Shown piece after piece: positions 41,136 to 54,770 of a stretch of DNA of 64,000 nt. The DNA comes from Lagopus muta (Eukaryota > Chordata > Aves > Galliformes > Phasianidae). Under the pieces are notes generated by a model. It had not been told where the DNA came from. It ran no database searches and saw nothing but the letters and a program-made list of their open reading frames with translations. Position numbers and translations under genes: made by a program. Positions within the stretch are counted from its first letter, which is position 1; the number at the start of each line of letters is the position of its first letter. Where the stretch lies: the NCBI RefSeq assembly GCF_023343835.1, contig NC_064440.1, positions 34,107,537-34,171,536 on the forward strand. The letters are read 5' to 3'.

Positions 41136-44100
41136 CTTTGGGAGGACCCCCAGACTCAGGAGGTGGGGGGACATGTGATCAGCCTGACCAGCTAACTGCA
41201 TGCTGAGTATTTCTGTTGCTTCAAGCTGTGGCTGCTCCCTCTCCCAATCTGAGCCTGGCAGCAGACCAGGGAACAACGTTAGCAAAGGAAAAGACTCAAT
41301 TATTTAATTCAGTTCCTTAACGTTCTGAAAATGAGCACAGATTGCCAAATCAAACACTGGCACAAATAGGAGGGAAAAAGTTAGGTGTGCTTTTGCTGGC
41401 TGTAAGCCTCCCCCTGGAGACGCCTTTCATTTAGGGCTGTTATCAGTTTGTTTCATCAAATGAATGTGATAACAAGGTACTCACGTGCTTTTTAGATTTG
41501 CTTCCCTGTTTGTGCCGGATGGGTGACAGAGGATTGGTCTTCTTGTGCTCAGGGAGGACAAAAGGAGAAGGCAAAGAGCAGAACGCAAGATGTCCAAGTC
41601 CAGGCTGACCTCAGCACACAGCTGGCCAAGGCACCACCCGTGATGCTCTGTGTCCAAAACTCAAATTATCCACCCTCCATGTGGCTCTGCACCTCCGCTT
41701 GGACCCACATGGTCTAAGAAGAGAAGAAGAAAAAAAAAGTACAAGAAGAAACTTGTTCTTCCATTTACATTCTTACATTTTTACAAGAAACTTCCAGTCT
41801 TACAAGCTGATTTTTGCTGTTATGTGCTCATGCATATGGGCATCCAGTGCACAGCAGGGTAAGGGGACCAAGGCAAGCCGTCTTCCATCCACGTAGTAGA
41901 GAGAAAGTCATCCAGCAAGGCAGGGCTTGTGGGGTGACATGGGTTTTCTGTATCACCATTTGGGACCTGTTTGAATTAAGACACAATAAGGCCGTGTGTG
42001 ATCCCTCACCAGCCCAGTTTATCCTTTCTTTTTGCAAAGCTTGGAGCTTTTCCCAGCATTTGCTATGGCCTGAGCAGAGCTCAGCTGGAGCCAAGCCTCT
42101 GGATGAAGCAGAGGTGTGAACTGGTTGAATGTGGAAACCCAAGGGATGGCAATTTCACAAACCTTTCATTTGTTTGTAGGAAAACATGAAGAAAAGGCAG
42201 AGAGCAGAAACAACAGGCGGAAAGCCAGAGCCCAGTGCTGCTAGCATGCACCACACGTTCCTCTGGACGTCTCCAAAGCAATTTGGAAGAGCTCAGTCCT
42301 AGAAAGGCCACCAGCGTGTTACCTGCAAGCAGAGACATGCAATGCATATTCTGTAGGTTTGCAGCTGGACCGTGTCCATCACAGAGGTGCAAGTACTGAT
42401 GTTGAGTGATGGACTGGGAGCAAAGTGATCTCTTTGCTCCACTAGTGTTTAGCATGTGGGTTTCTCTATCAGCTCTCGGTGCACCAGTACTGCCCCACAA
42501 ATTGTGACTCCACTTTCTCAGAGTGGGAAGGAAAAGGAAACCACATAACAAGGGTGAAGTGATGCCCAAGGCCTCACTGGGGGAAGCACAATGAGCAAAC
42601 GAGCTTCACCAACAGCTCTGGAGCATGTCCTTGTTGACTACTGAAGACAACCACTGCCAGTGCTTCTAGTGAGCAACAATATTCTGAAAAATACATGTAA
42701 CTGCTCTATTTTTAAAACACGTACATATGATGGTAACTACAGGTTGAATCTTCAGCTCAAATTTTGAAGCCATCACAGTGCAAGCCCTCCTATTTTCTAT
42801 TCTGAAAGCCACGCTGCTACTTCTGTCCAGTACCAGAAAGTGCTGGGTGTTTTCTGTGCCTGCTGAGAAGCAATGGCACTTGCCTGAATTTTGCCTTAAT
42901 TTACTCCTCTTCATCTACAGCTTGATGCGTAAGAAGCTGTAAATCTCTCTTTTCAGATGTAAGTCTTCAGCATTTTCTTCACTCTCCGAACCTCTCACAT
43001 GATTGTGCTGGCACTAACGCCAGAAAAGTTTAGTCATGGCTTCTGTCCCTCCTGTGCCAAGGAAGGGAGAAACGAAAACAACCAAATCCAAAGCTAGCTG
43101 ATGGGCTACAACCCAGCTCAGAGCTAATAAGCTAGAGAGGTACAGAAAAAGGGGGAATTTGCCCCAGGCAAGGTATCTACCAAGTGGGAATTTCTCCGTA
43201 AATGAAAGAAACATCCAGCTCCATAAAACTGAAGATTTGAGCAAATAGTAGAAACTCATAAGGTGATCCCAAGGATCACTGAGGCAGATCCCAGACCTGC
43301 ATCCTTTAGTAAAGCTGGGCAGCTTCATTATCTTAGTGACCACCATGGTTTTCACTCTTAATTTTCCTATTCTTGAAAGAAAAGAAGAAGAAAGCAAAGC
43401 AAAAGCGAATCCCATCAGATGCCTCTCTTGTTTTTAAAGCAGAAATTCTGTTTTGGCTGCTGACACCATTTGAACCACTTTCTGCTGCAGTGCTGGAATG
43501 AAGTCTGCCATGGAGCATGGGCAGATGAAATTTGGGCCTCTCAACAACTGAACCTCACTCTTCTGCCAGCCAACTCCATGCCCAGCTTGGCTGGGGCTCT
43601 GTGCTGGAAGACACGTCTGCAAATGCTCATGAATAGAGCATGAACCAGGGCAAGACTTCATCTGTTTTTACTGCAGAAGAACCACCTTGGCTTTATGCAA
43701 CATGTGTGCATCTACCTGCACCTACAGACACAACCATGTATTAATCCATAGGCTAACCTCCATAACCAGGGTGAGATGCGAATGATGACTCCACTGATTT
43801 TTCTTCTGGAGCAAATTTCCCTGTTTATGATCCTTGAACTTAAAATAAGTGGAACAATAATGTCAAAGCAGCCACGTGCTTCCTGTTTGTCCTGCCATCC
43901 CTGCCTCTGCTCTGCTAGCAGCAGCCTGACCTGGAACTGAGCACAGGAAAACATGCAAAAGTAATTGGGCCATGAGAAATAGCTCATCCTCATTCATTCT
44001 CCAGTTGATCTTCATGCATACCTTTTTCATGGCAGCCAAATAAGTCTTTCCAAATGAGCTTTCCAAGGCTTTCTCAAAACAGCAGAAGACAGAGATACCA

Positions 44101-47100
44101 AGGCTCTACAGAACCAGAGCTCGAAAAAAGCATTTTCCATGTCCACAAAAAAAGGCTGAAGCAGCATCTAAGAAGCCACCCAGTTTTCTGCATTTTATGG
44201 CAATTAAGACTACTCTGCATGATCACTCAGACAAGCAAATCTGGATTACATCTGTATGTGCTCAGATTTGCTTGTATTTTACTTTAATTTTCAGGGCAGG
44301 AGTAAATGAGGACTGCACCATGCAAAGGGTGGAGCTCACCAACTGGCTAACCTTGCTCTGGTTCAGTTGCACAGCTGTGCCTGACAACCCAGTGGGTCCC
44401 AATTAAGCCAAGATAACAGGTGGTCACAGTCAGACACCATCAGGGAACTTTTGGGAAGAAAATGCATGGGACAGAGAAACTGAAAGGGCTGGGCAAAGAA
44501 AAAATGGCAGCATGAATGTGGAGAAAAGTAAAGCATAAAATAAGAGCGTGATCAAGAACTTAAAACTATGGGGAACATCACAATTCTAGCCCTTACGTAG
44601 ATACAAATGCTTAGATACAGTGGAATAAACATCAGGACAAATGCCATTCACAGGCTGTGGCAAAGACAGAGGCTGAAAGATTGATAGATAGCTGCAGGCA
44701 AGACATTCTGCCTGACTTTGTGTAGGCCAGGTTGCCCAAACCTCAGGGCAGGGCTAAAAATGATGAAAGTGCTTTCAACTAAAACCCAGAAAGACCTGCA
44801 ATCTTTAGATCTCCAGCAGAGAGAGAGGTTAGTTGCTCTGATCTTGTTGGACCAAACCATGGTGAAGAGTCCAACAACAGATTTGCAGAGATGGACACAT
44901 GCCTGTCCTTCACAACTGAAGTCTACAGTATGCTGCAAGACTGTGCACATAAACTGCTATTGTAGGACTTCCCAAGCTCCCAGTTGTGCCTGCTGTACTA
45001 AACAACCCCCAAACATTCGTTAAGTTCTAGAGGGCATCAGAGCATCACAAGCAGGGAAAGTAACGGCTGTGTGAGGTTGTATGCCAGAAACCACTAGCTT
45101 CTTCAAAAGAAAGGCATACTACTTAGGCTGGAGGCTATTAGCTGCCAGTTGCAGCTAAAATAATGGTATTCTCTCAAGTGCAAAGTTCTGTGCTACTTGT
45201 CAGGAGATCCATGGCAAACACTGCTTTCTTGCTTCCCTTGCACCATGCAGGCCAGCAGTGGCAAGGGATGTGCTGCCGTCACCGCCGTCCGCTTGCTGAT
45301 TTTGCCCCCGAGAGCAGTCCTTTGCCAGGAAAAACATTGGGATATTTCCATTTTAGGAAGTGAGCTGTTATTTCACTTTTTTGGCCAACATCGATTTACG
45401 CAATTTGATACTGGTAAGGGACCGAACCCTTTCACAACACTTTCTACTGTTCACAGGGCTTTTAATTATCAGCAGATCTCCCGGTCTCCTTTGCACTCAG
45501 TGATTTCTGCTAAGGGGCCAGCTTCTCAAAATAGCTGAAATGCTGGTGGATGTGTGGATCTGAACAGAATATGTTGAGGCATGACTCCAGGAGCTCCTCC
45601 TCCAACTATGCAATGACTTCTAAGTCTTGTAGACTTGTAATCAACGGTAGAAGAGAAGTAAAGCTAAGATGTGTTAGTTTTACTTCTATCACTGATTCCC
45701 ATTATATTGCTACTTGCTAGCTACCTGAAAGTTCTGAGACAGACTATGTCCTTTCCCTTGGCCTGATCAAAGACACAGCAAGGTATGTTTCTTGTATCTG
45801 GAATAAACTAAATCAGGCATAGGAAGGGGAAAGAAGAAAAGAGAGGCCACACAGATCCTTCACATTTGTCTCACAACCACACTTACGAGCATCTATCCTG
45901 TAGTAACCATTCAACTCATACCTAAATAAAACACTTATGAGCATCTACCCTGTAGTAGCCATTCAACTCTTGCCTAAATAAAACAAGCTATCAAGTACAA
46001 ATCCAGTTCTTCTCACTCAGTTCTTGACTCTACCTCTACTGCAAGTCTGGAACTCAGAACAGCACAGGAAGCTCATCACAATGCCATAATTACTTGTTTC
46101 CAAATTCAGGTGTTTTCAAAACCACCTTTCCCTTTCTATTGCCTGTAAGTATAAGCAAGTCAGGAAGAAGATATAAATCCTTGGGAGAAAAACTGCACTT
46201 TGGATGAGCCATTTTTCAAGGCTGTTCCAGAGAAATGAAACCTCGGACTGAACTGTTGTGGTTCAGGTCATAGCACAATACGTCTTAACCCTGCAATTAA
46301 ATACACACCAAAAATCATTCAGAAAGTCCCTGGCAAAACCAGAGAGAAAGTCTACATTTCTTGAACATCTTGAATAAGTCCTTCTCAACCAGTTTTACTT
46401 CCCTTGGAGTCAGCTGCTCTCAGTGTTACTGCTTCTGCAGTGGTTAGCTTTTGGCTATCTCCACTGAATTCAAGAATTTCCAAAGCAGAACCACGAAGCA
46501 ATGAGCAGAACGCTGACAGATTTCTATCTGAACACAAAAATCACTCAAATTCCAAGAAATGCTATTCTACACACATGACTAATGCTACATTTTATCACTT
46601 TTCTCTTATTTTTTTTTCATTTCTTTTCAAACTGCTTTGTTTCTTTGCCTCCAATCAAGCTCCTGCCTCTGAAGACAGTGGAAAGAATGGTTCAAAGTTG
46701 CTGGAGGAAAACCTGCATGGGGACAAGTTGTCTGAGCACTCACAGAAATCTACAACACACACAAATGCATGCATACATGCAGAAAATAAAAGAAACATGA
46801 TGCCATTTGGCTGCCTTTCTAGATTTCCCTTCTTCGCTGAAGATCAGAGCTGGCCGAAAGGGTCAAGGTAAAAGTTGCTCTTGAAGAGGTACAAATAGAA
46901 AGGCAGGCACAAATAGTGGTTCAGGAATAATTTTCTTCATAGATGGAGTGAACAATTCTTGCAAATAGAAGTGATTTACTGCTTTGAGTCATTTATTAGC
47001 TGGTAAGTGACAGGGCTTTTTTCTGAGCTATAAAGTTGATCGTCGCAGTAAGCAACCGCAGGGCATAGCATACAGAGATGGCCCTTTGATAAGGGCATGA

Positions 47101-47708
47101 ACCCTCCTGAGGGGTAGTAAAGAGCCCAGAGACAAGAGGGTGGATGTTGGGTTGACCACCATAGCAGCTCACATCTTTATAAACCAAGTGCACGAAACCA
47201 CCAGGTCAAGGCCCTTGCATCTTAGTTGAGGAAGTACACAGATTATGCATGCCAGATACCCATTCCATTACACTTCTGCTTTGCCTTAAAATACTACTGC
47301 AGTGATGCATGGAAATTTCCCACCTTGCAGAGCCCCCAGCCACCTGTCAAGACAGAGGATGCTGTGGCACATGGCTCTGCTCTGCCTGGCTGCAACCCTG
47401 TACAGAGATGCATTAAGAACACAAAGCAAAGGGAGACTGCAACAAGGGTTTCTAGTGACAGATATGACTCACCAAAACCTGGCTTCATGCTAGTGGCTGG
47501 TATTAATAAACCAATCTCCTGAGGCAGTGTGCCTGGCAGTCCCTCCTTATTGCCCTGGATTAATTGCCACTCGGTTCTGCCTCAGTCCTATTGGTGCACT
47601 GCCACCCTTTAACACGGGCCTCCAAAGGACAGCAGCACTGACAAGGCACAGTGTTGACAAGGCTGTTGGAGAAGAGCTGCTTTTCTTCCCCTTAATGAAT
47701 ATCCCAAG
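41136..47708. other. Intergenic DNA, repeat-poor
   Basis: 6.6 kb with no CR1 copy recognised, one purine-rich tract near 41715-41750 and the 52-base tandem duplication at 45881. I see no gene. Confidence 0.65.
45881..45984 (+). repeat. Tandem duplication, two copies of a 52-base unit
   Basis: The unit starting ACTTACGAGCATCTATCCTG recurs 52 bases later as ACTTATGAGCATCTACCCTG, with both copies ending CCTAAATAAAAC. Only about five substitutions separate them, pointing to a fairly recent duplication. Confidence 0.9.
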
Positions 47709-47856
47709 TCAGAAGGGACTCCATGGGATCTCCAAGCCCAACACAGCACCACTCAAACCCAAACCCTATTGCTGAGAATGGTGTCCCAATGCTCCCTGAG
47801 CTCCAGTATCAGGGCTGTGCCCACTGCCCTGGGAGCTGCTCCGTGCCCACCATTCC
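47709..47856 (-). repeat. CR1-like fragment
   Basis: The + strand CAATGCTCCCTGAGCTCCAG and CAGGGCTGTGCCCACTGCCC match the body of another CR1 subfamily. The 3' tail is absent or decayed. Confidence 0.6.
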
Positions 47857-50800
47857 TTGCCTCCATCTGAGCCTCCTGATGCAGCTCTGTGAGGTCACTC
47901 TGTCAATCTCCTCATCACAAAAAGGTCCAACAAGAGGACATGGCTTCCAGACCACAGAGACATCATAAGACTCATCACGTTGATGGGCAGATAGCCATAA
48001 TGAGCTCCTGAAAGCTTGTGTTCTGCCTCAGTCCCGTAAGAAGGAAGATCAAAGGGAGCAGAACCTCAGAGATCAGGGCTGTCCTGAGGTAGGACATACA
48101 CACTGGGCCCAAAGCACGCTCAAGACAACCGCTCTGATTTCTCCTTGAATGCATTAAAGTACAGAGCGGAAATATCTGGAGTTCAGCTGGGACGACATAC
48201 AGCACAGCTGGGGACCCTAGAGAAATCTGAGGCTTTATGAACTTCTTCGAACACTTCCTTCTTTTCTGCCTTTTTTGCCCCCCAGTTCTATTTCTTTTTT
48301 TCCTAAGAAGTGCTTCTTTTCCCAGGGAGAGATATTAAGTTCTTGATTTAATAACCGTGGTGAGGGCTGCACTTTATAAGTAAATAGAAAGATGTGCGGT
48401 CACAGAAATAGGAAAAACCACGGGAAAAATACCTCCTCTCACTCTTCATGGTAGAGAATTGATCTTTAAAACCAAACTTTGCCTTCAAATACAATATTCC
48501 CCCAAATTTGCAAGCATCTAGGCACACAGCACTCTGCAGCCAGCAGAGAGAAAAGTCAGTTTGTCTGAAGATGGGTTGGAGGGACATGTATTTGAGCCAG
48601 ACTCTTTCCCTGGGGAGGCAAACCCCACTTTGCACTTCTTTTACATTTTGTCCCATTGCTACAATAATTTCCAAGTGACTTTTGCCTCTTTTTTTTTGCA
48701 ATGTGCCCAGTGTCTCTGGGAGCCTTCTGGAAGAAAGGGCCTCAATCAGTGTAGACCATGAGTCAGTTGGAGGGAAGGGAGGCTCCATTGGAGCTGGGGA
48801 TGAAGTTGGTTTGCACTTCTGTTCCTGAGTCTCAAAGAGCCATGGGCACAGAAATCTGTGCAGGAGCTGGAAATGGTGACCAGTTAGGTCCCCAGCCAAA
48901 CCAGGATAAGATTTTTGCTCCATGAGTCTGATGACCACATCCAATAGCCAAGGGAGAAATTAAACAGGAATATCACTGATGATAGCCATGGAAACTGCTA
49001 GCAGAAGGCACAGAGCCAAAGAAAGGAGAGAGTTCCCACAGAGCATACACCATGTGCTATCTTCCTGTCAGCAACTATTTACTGGATATTCAACAGGCTG
49101 CGGCCAGGTTTTCCAATACACTCCTTCTCATCCCACAAGAACACTACAAGCTTCTCTTAATTCAGCCTCCCCAGGTAGAAATTGTAAGTTTAGGCTGCAA
49201 GGTAATAGTGGGCTTGAGGTTTTAGGGCACTTAGAATACATTTTACAAGGCTGATTGCCCACATGGTTGACACAGTGCCCCATGTCAAGGTATTCCAATA
49301 ACATCCAGCTTTTTCAAACAAAACCAAGTAACCCACCTTTTACTTAGGCATGTTTTTTTCCTGCTAAAGCTCTCCCATTTTGATAGAGACCTGATAAAAC
49401 AGAGAAGTGTCTTCTGCAAGGTCACTTCCAGACATTGGCAATGGGCAGGAGCAGCAGGGAGCATTACAGCTGTGCTCTGGGCTTGTGGCTACATGAAAGC
49501 ACCTTTGCCAAGAGGTGAGCACATCTCTCCATCGCTGCTGGTGGCCCTTGCTCTGATGAGAAGCTCAAAGTTATTGAGCAACGAGAGATGGAGAAACAAA
49601 CCACGAGGCTGGACGTGCCATCAGAAATGAAATTTTCAGCTGTACTCAGCTTTCTTACCTCTGGTTTTCTGCTCTGTAAGAGTAGCAACAGTAAACACTT
49701 CCCACAACATGGTGCATTAAGGGGAAATGTGATCTTTGCTGTCGGGTTCAGATAGCTTGCCTTGCATGTAGCTACCCTCATCAGCCAAGGCAGACAGACA
49801 TCTTGGTGGTGCCGACCTGAAACTAGGACAGAAATACAGCTGGTGAAAACCTAGCAGAAGCAGAGAGCCCAGCCCAGTGGGTCAATTCCTGCCTGCTACC
49901 AAATATATAGGGCAGACATCCCAAAAGGCAGGCAACAGCTCCTCCAGAGAGGAACCTCACATGTGGGACTCCCGTATCAAATATGTGGGGCACAAGTATT
50001 CTGTCAGACACAAAATGTTTTGCATGCTGGAGTGATCCCAGTTAAGTGAAAGGGTGGGTGGAAAGTCAGCTAAAAGCACAGGGCCATGTGCAGATGAAAG
50101 TGATATCACTGATCTCTCTCTGGGAAAAAGGACAACAAAAAAAACCAGCAGATTGTAAAACCAGAGGTTCCTTAGCTAAAGATAGCCTTGGTCTGCTGCT
50201 ATCCAGGGCAAGCCTCTGCAAATCACCAGCAGTTCCTCCACAGCCAGGTACATGCAAGCCTAAAGCATCAATCTGCACTCTGGGTCACTTCCCTCTGCTT
50301 GTTTCAGCTCAGAGGGAACATCTCCTGGAGGTGCCATCTCCCCCCCTGGCTGGAGCAGTGCATTCAAGCTTGGGCATTGTGACAGATTTCTAAGGAGCTC
50401 ATGGGTACTTGAGACAAATCTCACCCTGACTACAGGGAGATGTGAAAATAAATGTACATTAAGCTAGGAAGACCTTCACAGGGAGACCCAAGTGGCTTCA
50501 TTTCCTGAGAAAGGCTCAGACTTCAAAGCCTGGAGAACACTCACAGAAAGTTTCCTATGCCAGTTAACAAGCAGGGAGTAGGAAATGCTTCCCCTAAGAC
50601 ACATCCAGCTGGGTTTTAATTTTTTTCCATGGAATGGCCCCTGCCCACTGCGCCGATCTCAGTGCCAGCAATGATTAGTACTGTCCTATCCTCTGTATTT
50701 CACTGTAAGTTATGGCTCTCCTGAGATACAGTAAGGGTGTATTAAAGATGTGGAATCTAAAATTCAGAAGTTCAGAAACAAAAAGACTTTGGGGACCAAA

Positions 50801-52412
50801 CAGAAACACTGAAAATAGAAGTTCTGCGAGCCAACACAAACTCAATTCCTTGTTCCATATCCCTCCCATGCTTCTCTGCAACACTGAATGTGGGGGTCGA
50901 AGAAAGTCATTCATAAATTTGTGCAGGACTAAGCAAATTTGTTCTGTTTGGGAAAACAACAGAGCATTATCAAGAAAGCCAAACCGTTACTTTTGAACAA
51001 TTTTTTGGAACAATTAAGTGCCAATTTCCAGCTAACACTTTGATATTCCATTCGTGCATCTGCATTACCCTAAAAATCAGCAGATACGCACAGAAATCCT
51101 CATCCACCCCACCCTTTCCCCAGGCCATGTGCCCACTTGCTGGCCCTTGCCCCTGAAACCAGAGCTGCCCCTCTGCAAGAGCAGCTTGGAGATTTCCAAC
51201 AGGCTAAGCAAATCACACCCTCCCACCCCTTGACCAATGATGCAGCACCAGAGAGATGATGGAGAGCTACACAGACAAGGAAGCTCGCTGCTTACTTTGT
51301 CTCCTGGGAAAAGCATGGGTGGGAGCACCACATTCTGCCTCCTTGCCACCAGCAACCTTGTCCTGGCCATTTTGGTCAGATCCACAGCCTGCTGCCCCAG
51401 GCCATGGCCTGCTTGATCACTAGCCATAGCATTATGCATTATTCGTGGGAGGTTTTGCCCACAAAAATCAAACCTGTGTTAATCTTAATCATATAAACAG
51501 AAAGCTATTCTTTTTCTCTTTCCAGAGTGGGAGGAAATAAAGCCATTTGGGCAATTAGCATTGCAGTCTGGCTGAATTTAATCCTGAAGGATAATACATA
51601 CTGAGCATTATTGCCAATTGTTCAGCCATTTTGGTTATATGAGAATAGTCTTAAGCACAGCAAGTAGCATTGTTCTAATATAGCAAAAATTGCCTGACAA
51701 AAGCTTGATGTAGTTACGTTAGTGACATGACTGCAGACGTGACCACAGTGCTGGGGGAATCATTAAGTTGAGTTTGCATATATCAATAGCAAAACGTGGC
51801 CTTGGGGATGAGCTGCTTCTCTATGCTGAGACAGCAGAAGACAGGAGAAAAAGGAAGGTTACTCACTGCAGGTCAGGGGGGTGTGGAAGCCAGCTGTAGG
51901 TGTTTTAAAGCCGTGTTCTCTTTTCCACTGGAGATGTTACCTCCCTGGTAGGTAGTGCCCAATCCTCCAGCTGTGCCTCCAAAGTTTTCCTGCTGATAGA
52001 GGAGGTGAAGCTCTCACCAACTGCTTCCAGAACATCTCACTTCACCACGAGCCTACAGAGAGAATTAAATACCTTGGATTGCATTCAGAAGTTCTGCAGG
52101 AACCTTTAGAAACATTAAAAAAGAGTCCAGGCCTTACATATAGACTGACAAATTCCCCTCTGCTATGAATCCACAAGTGCCATACAGCACAACTGTATGC
52201 TCTCTCAAAAGGCTATCAGGTGAAAACAGACAGACTTGAGAAAGAACTCTGAGTTCTTTTAAATATGCTGAGTTTTTCTGCTGCTCAGACAAGAGGGTTT
52301 GTGTCACCGCCGCCTTCTCCAACACTGTACAACTCAAGTTCTCATTGGGGGGAAAGCATAAACTGTGATATCTCACATTATAAATGGTTCTGTTACCAAA
52401 ATGCTAACGTTG
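47857..52412. other. Intergenic DNA
   Basis: No repeat family is recognised. It includes the motif-dense block at 51476-51790. A 198-codon minus-strand open stretch (48348-48944) has no recognisable domain. Confidence 0.65.
51476..51790. promoter_or_regulatory. Candidate conserved non-coding element (AT-rich, motif-dense)
   Basis: Repeat-free AT-rich DNA with several homeodomain-type cores (GCAATTAGCATTG, TGAATTTAATCC, CATTAAGTTG), CCAATTGTTC and an octamer-like TTTGCATAT. The texture is that of developmental enhancers in gene deserts. Conservation was not tested. Confidence 0.25.
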
Positions 52413-52545
52413 TGGAATCATTCAGGTTGGAAAAGACCTCTAAGATCCCCAATCCAACCCCAGCCCATCCCCACCATGCCCACTGCCCACTTCCTGCCCT
52501 CAGCGCCGCATCCCCATGGCCCTTGAATACCTCCAGGGATGGACT
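52413..52545 (-). repeat. CR1 LINE 3' fragment
   Basis: The + strand GAATCATTCAGGTTGGAAAA, ATCCCCAATCCAACCCCAGC and AATACCTCCAGGGATGG match the copy at 35110-35303. Confidence 0.85.
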
Positions 52546-53920
52546 GGCTGTCACAAAGCTCAAGGCCACTAAGAGGTTAAGTATGCTGGTTTGGGGTTTA
52601 CTTCTTTTGATAGAAAATAAAGAAATACCAGCTGACCCTGGATAGATTTGGAAGCAGCAGAAAGATGTGAATAAATGCCTTTGTGTAATCCATTAGAACG
52701 AAGCAGCTCTTTCTGGTTCAAAGTGCATCCTCCAAAGTGAAAACCAGGCTTTTCATCAGCTTAAATTCTTCTTGGCTCTGACTAGGAGCTCCAAAGAGAC
52801 TGAAACCTTATTTACTCCTGTCACTTGACCTCTTGTTTCTCCTGAGTTTCATTAACAGTATCCTGCTTGGATGAATTTGCTTTGAACAGCACATCAAAAA
52901 TATTCACAGTGTAGGATTTAGAACTATATTTGGTTACAGGAACTTGTAACAAGAAACTTTTTTTTTTATTTCCCTAGAAAGCTCAAAGAATGCTGAAAGC
53001 TACATAATGAATGGAACCAGCCTAACTCTAACACATGATAGGTGAGATCTGAATAAAGCAGACCCCTGGCAAGCTGTGTGCTGTCCTAACAGGCTGTTTT
53101 CAGCCTGAGTAACTGCAACGTGATTGAGGGCTGAACCATGTTTTTCAGCCTGTAAACAAACTTAAAGGTGAATCCTAAGATCTCTTACAGTAACATTTTC
53201 TGTAGCACTCGATTTGCATCTAAAACGTCTAGAAAAAGCCAAGCCATCACAGAGTTTAAGCATCAGCCTGAAAGGTCCCCCGACTCCTGGATTTCCGTGG
53301 GAATCTGGAATTTAAACTGGGAAAGCCTAAGGCAGATTTCCTGGAATAAAGGAGTAGCTATTTAAAAGGCAATTAGAACACTTTGAAATCAGTAAACCCA
53401 AACAAATCACGCTGCAGGACAGTCTGTCTCCAATCACCATACATACAAATCTGTCCTGAAGCGTTAGCTGTGCTGTGATCTACTGAATAACACACCCTCA
53501 TTACTAACATAGGACCAAGGCACACTCCAGGGCAGGCAGAAGTGGCAGTTTCAGCTTCAAGCCAGACTCCACTGCAGCAGATCTCTGCTCTGGCACACCA
53601 TGAACCAGGCATTGCAGTCTGGCAGTCCTGTCCTCCCTGCTTTACCCAGTTTCACCCAGGTGGACTAAAGAAGTTTGCTGGAGGGGAAGTCTGGCAATCC
53701 TTTGGATGAGCTGAAGTGCTGGTCATGCATGTGATACAAAGATGCACTCCTCTACCTCAGTAGGACCATCCATGAGACAACCATCTCTTCAAGCATTTTG
53801 TCTCAGGTTTGATTTTAAGCCTAGAATAGTTCTGGCATGCTGCTGCCTGTGAGCAAAACTGAAGGTGGTGCACATATTCATCATCTCTTGGGATAGCCTT
53901 CTGAAAATACAAATACTTGC

Positions 53921-54007
53921 TGTAGGGAACCTGCTTTGGCAGGGGGGTTGGACTCGATGATCTCTGGAGGTCCCTTCCAACCCCTACAATTCTGTGATTC
54001 TGTGAAT
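53921..54007 (+). repeat. CR1 LINE 3' tail
   Basis: GGGTTGGACTCGATGATCTC, TGGAGGTCCCTTCCAACCCC and TTCTGTGATTCTGTGAATTC give a young-looking CR1 3' end. Confidence 0.85.
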
Positions 54008-54591
54008 TCTGGATAGCATGGAGCAGTTGAGAAAATCTTATACAGGATCATATCGATTCACCTCCTGTGATGCTACAGCTGAAGACACCACAAGTTTCCA
54101 AAGGGAGGACAACTTCTGTTTCCTCAATGCCACAGCCAATCTTTATATATCGTGACAGAGGAGTTGCTACTAAGAGAGCTTTCCAGGTCCTGTCATTATA
54201 AAACACTGGAATCTATGGAAACCTGCAGCAAGATGGAATGGGAAGCTCAACTGGCACCTACTAGGGGCTCTGGTGCTATAATGTGGGAGTGCTGAGGCAG
54301 TGTTTACAGCTTTGTCTCTGTACAACTTTTGGAAAACAGTTCTCCTCTCCTTTCCCACATCCCCCATATATAAGACAGTAGGATTAACAGAATCACACTC
54401 CATTGTTTTACATAATTACATTAGGATGGGGCTCTTTTTATTCTATTCAGTGCTCAGCCTCAAGGAGTGTTGAAGCTCCATAGTGCCATAATAATCCAGA
54501 TGCATCCAATAACTGGCATATGGGTGGTAATGTTAAATTACTGCAGGTTCTTGAGTAGCAGATTACACAGATCTTGCAATAGGCATTAATG

Positions 54592-54770
54592 CATTGGAAC
54601 AGGTTGCCCAAGGAGGCTGTGGATGCCCCATCCCTGCAGGCATTCAAGGCCAGGCTGGATGTGGCTCTGGGCAGCCTGGTCTGCTGGTTGGTGACCTGCA
54701 CATAGCAGGGGTTGGAAGGAGATGATCATGTGGTCCTTTTCAACCCAGGCCATTCTAGGATTCCATGATA
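54592..54770 (+). repeat. CR1 LINE 3' fragment
   Basis: ATTGGAACAGGTTGCCCAAG, GCCCCATCCCTGCAGGCATT and CTTTTCAACCCAGGCCATTC match the subfamily seen at 3147, 18450 and 38634. Confidence 0.9.

Noticed and set aside
48348..48944. 198-codon minus-strand open stretch downstream
   Set aside because: It has low similarity to anything I know, no promoter or splice context and no codon-bias signal I can judge by eye.
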